From assembly GCF_044597725.1 (NCBI RefSeq), contig NZ_CP139003.1, positions 1,426,001 to 1,490,000 on the forward strand: a stretch of DNA of 64,000 nt, given 5' to 3'. Position 1 is the stretch's first letter. Each line of letters begins with the position of its first letter. A program made the translations under genes and the position numbers. The notes below the pieces were generated by a model. The model was not told the DNA's origin and searched no databases. It saw only the letters and a program-made list of their open reading frames with translations. The stretch comes from Bermanella sp044597725. GTDB lineage: Bacteria; Pseudomonadota; Gammaproteobacteria; Pseudomonadales; Oceanobacteraceae. Of the stretch, positions 61,130 through 64,000 are shown piece by piece.

Positions 61130-61158
61130 ATAGTAGTGATAATGAGAATGATTGTCAA
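61130..61158 (-). promoter_or_regulatory. bfd promoter overlapped by a Fur box
   Basis: Read leftward: TTGACA (61158-61153), 17 bp, TACTAT (61135-61130), so transcription starts near 61123. The sequence GATAATGAGAATGATTGTC (61138-61156) matches the 19-bp Fur consensus at 16 positions and covers the -35 and the spacer, a direct block when iron is sufficient. Confidence 0.85.
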
Positions 61159-61166
61159 TGGTGTTG

Positions 61167-62171
61167 CTATTTGTTTTTCATTTTCTTTCGCCATTGCAGG
61201 GGAGATAGGCCGGTTCTAAGCTTAAAGGCCCGAGAGAAGGCGCTAACGTCACTGTACCCCAGCATTTCAGATAGCAGTGTCATATCCATTTTGCTCGATT
61301 CCAGCTGCCAGCATGCAGTTTTTACACGCACGTTGTTTAAAATTTCCTTAAAATTTAAATCTGCATCTTTAAGGCGGCGTTGCAGAGTGCGCTTATGCAT
61401 GTTGAGCATGGCAGCAATGTTATCAATACTGTGTTCTTTTAAGCCTAGGGTTTGCAGTATGAGAGTTTGCACCTGACGCTCGATATCCCCATCGAAGGGT
61501 TTAATTAAGCCCATTAAATACTGCTCAACTGCACGATACTCTTCTTCTTTTGCTTCGGGCATCGGTTGGTCCAGCAAGACGCTTTTAATGATCAGGCGGT
61601 CATATTCTTGATTAAATGCCACCTGGGTATTAAAAAATTGTCGGTATACGGGTTCAGGTGATATTGAAGCATGGGCAAATTCAAAGCGTTCTAAAGGTAC
61701 ATTGGGGCCCAGTAAGGTGGTGATTAGGCGGTAACAAACGCCAAATGACAGTTCCTTATATTGGCGCGCATAACTGACCCCATGGAACGGTTCTAAACGT
61801 TCAATAAATGCTAAATCGCCATCTTCCCTAAGCCGCCAATACTCTCCTTGGCTATGGACCGCCATATATCGCTGTGCTGCAAGTAACGCGTCTCTAGCGG
61901 TTGCACTATTTTTAATTAGCAGCCCTAGGGGCCCCAAAATTTGAACTCCTTGCTTGCTTGAAAGGCGCAAAGCAAAGTCGGCACAGTTTAGTTGTTCAGC
62001 AGAAATCTCGAGCAACTTAACCATAGACTCAAAGTCGATGTGCTGGTCAGCCTGATTGAGGTCTTTTTGCGTTAAATCACATTGAGCCAACAGCGCTTGG
62101 CTGTCTCCGCCCAATGATTTCACTAATTGACTATAACCCTGTAAAGAGCCGCTTCTTACGAAATATTTCAC
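61167..62171 (-). CDS. AraC-family regulator with arabinose-binding-type N-terminal domain
   Basis: A 334-aa regulator: residues about 1-190 match the N-terminal arabinose-binding-type or OruR-like sensor domain (YLATLSG-like patterns and ELSFGVCYRLITTLLGP), and 235-330 form the double AraC/XylS helix-turn-helix (DNIAAMLNMHKRTLQRRLKDADL..., LSEMLGYSDVSAFSRAFKLRTGLSPLQWRKK). The start appears to be GTG at 62171. Targets unknown; the downstream amidohydrolase gene on the other strand is the nearest candidate. Confidence 0.88.
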   Translation of the reverse strand: MKYFVRSGSLQGYSQLVKSLGGDSQALLAQCDLTQKDLNQADQHIDFESMVKLLEISAEQLNCADFALRLSSKQGVQILGPLGLLIKNSATARDALLAAQRYMAVHSQGEYWRLREDGDLAFIERLEPFHGVSYARQYKELSFGVCYRLITTLLGPNVPLERFEFAHASISPEPVYRQFFNTQVAFNQEYDRLIIKSVLLDQPMPEAKEEEYRAVEQYLMGLIKPFDGDIERQVQTLILQTLGLKEHSIDNIAAMLNMHKRTLQRRLKDADLNFKEILNNVRVKTACWQLESSKMDMTLLSEMLGYSDVSAFSRAFKLRTGLSPLQWRKKMKNK

Positions 62172-62311
62172 ATTTATTTTTTTATTCGAAAGTGAACAGT
62201 AATAGTGGCCTAACTGTCGTCAATTAACAAGAAAGTAGTTATTGATAAGAATAAGCTAGGACTATATTGAATAACTTATAATAAAAATATTGCCTTTGGG
62301 CGGGAGGGGTT

Positions 62312-64000
62312 ATGGATTTTGATATTGTTATCAATAACGGTCGCTATTTTGATGGCACAGGCAGTCCATCATCAATACAAAACATTGCCATTAAAGATGG
62401 CAAAATTGTTTTGGTTACCCCATCGGAAATAAATACATCAGGGGCCAAAGTTATTGACGCTAATGGTCTATGGGTGACTCCGGGGTTTATTGATACCCAT
62501 ACTCATTACGATAGCGAACTAATTGTAAGTCCTAGTTTATCGGAATCGGTACGCCATGGTGTCACTACTGTATTAGTGGGCAGTTGTTCATTAAGCATGA
62601 TATGCAGTGATACAGAAGATGCGTCGGATATTTTTACCCGAGTCGAAACCGTTCCCCGTGAAAAAGTGCTTCCCATACTGCAAAAACATAAAACTTGGAA
62701 TCGACCAAGCCAGTGGGTGGAGTTTATTAAACAGCAACCCATGGGGCCAAACGTTATAAGTTTTTTAGGTCATAGTGATTTACGTGTTGGTGTAATGGGG
62801 TTGAGCCGCGCCACCGATCGTAAAGTAAAACCCTCAGAAACTGAGTTAAAAACCATGGAAAGTATTCTTAAAGAAGCTTTAGATATTGGTTTTTTAGGTT
62901 TATCTACCATGTGTTTAAAGTGGGATAAAGTGGACGGCAATCGTGAATGGTCTAAAAGTCTACCCAGTACTTATGCCCATTGGAAAGAAGTTTCTCGTTT
63001 AAACGACTTGCTGCGTGAATATGGACGTGTGCATCAAGGTGCTCCTAATGCGGCGAATGCTTTGCAAATAAATCAGTATATTCGTGAGTGTATTGGCATA
63101 TTTAAAAAACGCTTAAAAACCACATTAATTAGTCGAATGGATTTAAAAGGCAGTGCTTATTTAAGTCATCTTTCTAATATTGCAGCCAAGTTTACTAACT
63201 TTTTCGGTGGCGACTTTCGTTGGCAAGTACTGCCGACACCTTTTACCGTGTATGCCGATGGTATTGATGTGGTATTTTTTGAGGAATTTGGTGCTGGTGA
63301 AATGGCGTTGGATTTAAAAACCCAAGTTGAACGCAATGAATTATTACAAGATGAAAAATATAGACGTGATTTTCGGAAGTTTTATGGTGAAAAATTAAGC
63401 CCGCGTGTATGGCAGCGGGACTTTAGCGACGCCATCATTATTGATTGCCCAGATAAAACCGTTATAGATAAGAATTTTGCTCAGGTTGCAAAAGAACGCG
63501 ATATCCATGTAGTCGATTTATTCTTAGATTTGGTCGTTGAATACGGTACTAAGCTACGCTGGTATACTACAGTGGGTAACCATCGAAAAAATGTTCTTAA
63601 AAAGATCGTTAAAGACAAAACATCACTTATTACTTTTAGCGATGCCGGCGCTCATATTCGAAATATGGCATTTTATAATTTACCCTTAAGAATGCTTAAA
63701 CTGGTGAAAGAAAGTATTGATGAAAATGATCCTATTATGACCATGGAAGAAGCAGTATGGCGATTAACCGGAGATCAAGCCGATTGGTTTGGTATTAACG
63801 CAGGCAAAATCAGAGAGGGAGATCGTGCTGACATTACCATTATTGACCCTAAAGGGCTCACGCAAAACCTTGAAGAAGTCTCATGGGATGAAATGGAAAA
63901 CTTTGGCTTGCAGCGTTTGGTTAATCGTAACCCTGGTATTGTTAAGCACGTTATTATTAACGGTAAAATGGCCATAGAAAACGAAACCATTAACAGTAAC
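62312..64000 (+). CDS. D-aminoacylase-like amidohydrolase, cut at the window edge
   Basis: The frame stays open for 563 codons and continues past the right edge. It is an amidohydrolase of the N-acyl-D-amino-acid deacylase group: HTHYD metal motif at 63-67, GSCSLS (about 91-96, matching the Cys metal-ligand segment of D-aminoacylases), and TFSDAGAH near 447. The last part, KIREGDRADITIIDPKG, is the usual strand that precedes the end of such enzymes. GGGAGGGG lies a few bases before the ATG. The substrate is not fixed by sequence; dihydropyrimidinase-type relatives are possible. Adjacent AraC gene may be its regulator. Confidence 0.85.
   Translation, partial: MDFDIVINNGRYFDGTGSPSSIQNIAIKDGKIVLVTPSEINTSGAKVIDANGLWVTPGFIDTHTHYDSELIVSPSLSESVRHGVTTVLVGSCSLSMICSDTEDASDIFTRVETVPREKVLPILQKHKTWNRPSQWVEFIKQQPMGPNVISFLGHSDLRVGVMGLSRATDRKVKPSETELKTMESILKEALDIGFLGLSTMCLKWDKVDGNREWSKSLPSTYAHWKEVSRLNDLLREYGRVHQGAPNAANALQINQYIRECIGIFKKRLKTTLISRMDLKGSAYLSHLSNIAAKFTNFFGGDFRWQVLPTPFTVYADGIDVVFFEEFGAGEMALDLKTQVERNELLQDEKYRRDFRKFYGEKLSPRVWQRDFSDAIIIDCPDKTVIDKNFAQVAKERDIHVVDLFLDLVVEYGTKLRWYTTVGNHRKNVLKKIVKDKTSLITFSDAGAHIRNMAFYNLPLRMLKLVKESIDENDPIMTMEEAVWRLTGDQADWFGINAGKIREGDRADITIIDPKGLTQNLEEVSWDEMENFGLQRLVNRNPGIVKHVIINGKMAIENETINSN

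Overview
The window is an ordinary chromosomal segment of a marine-type gammaproteobacterium. The best fit is Oceanospirillales or a near relative of Pseudomonadales. The evidence is the Pseudomonas-like order dapD-yffB-dapC / glnD-map // rpsB-tsf-pyrH-frr-uppS-cdsA-dxr-rseP-bamA-skp-lpxD-fabZ-lpxA-lpxB-rnhB, a PilS-type kinase, a long-form DapD, GlyGly-CTERM secreted proteins and moderate GC by eye. Genus cannot be fixed from sequence alone. No rRNA, tRNA, prophage, insertion sequence or CRISPR array was seen.

Layout. 0-4.3 kb: a VWA-like lipoprotein (cut by the window edge) behind a coiled-coil membrane protein; ybaK and a YjbR-family gene; a MerR regulator divergent from a glutaredoxin-MauE fusion across a mer-like operator; a TIGR03643-type gene. 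4.3-12.4 kb (minus strand): a PilS-like kinase lacking its phospho-acceptor His, then lysine biosynthesis (dapD, yffB, dapC), nitrogen sensing (glnD) and map. 12.4-27.2 kb (plus strand): a long run of housekeeping genes for translation, isoprenoid and phospholipid precursors, outer-membrane assembly and lipid A, many with overlapping stop and start codons. The expected dnaE is missing after rnhB.

27-45 kb: mixed accessory and housekeeping genes (lipoprotein, beta-barrel, patatin, riboflavin synthase, glutaredoxin, TSUP permease, FklB, two AraC regulators, a 948-aa secreted metalloprotease, a His-rich membrane protein, hrpB, a chemoreceptor, trmA, tesB). 45-64 kb: a 7TM-DISM kinase that also lacks its phospho-acceptor His, an RND efflux pair, a secreted cyanophycinase-like protein behind a sigma-54-type promoter, an 840-bp mirrored repeat array, a secreted lipase-like pair, a lipoprotein, a secreted trypsin-like protease, a spermidine-synthase-like protein, Fur-controlled bfd, an AraC regulator, and the start of a D-aminoacylase-like amidohydrolase running off the window.

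Main points of interest: the mirrored repeat array with compensatory changes in its hairpins and one copy supplying a gene's stop codon; two independent histidine kinases with Arg or Glu at the phospho-acceptor site; the sigma-54 promoter before a secreted cyanophycinase-like enzyme; the mer-like operator driving a glutaredoxin-MauE fusion; and a structured, unassigned stretch before the DISM kinase. All calls come from reading the sequence; no database search was run.
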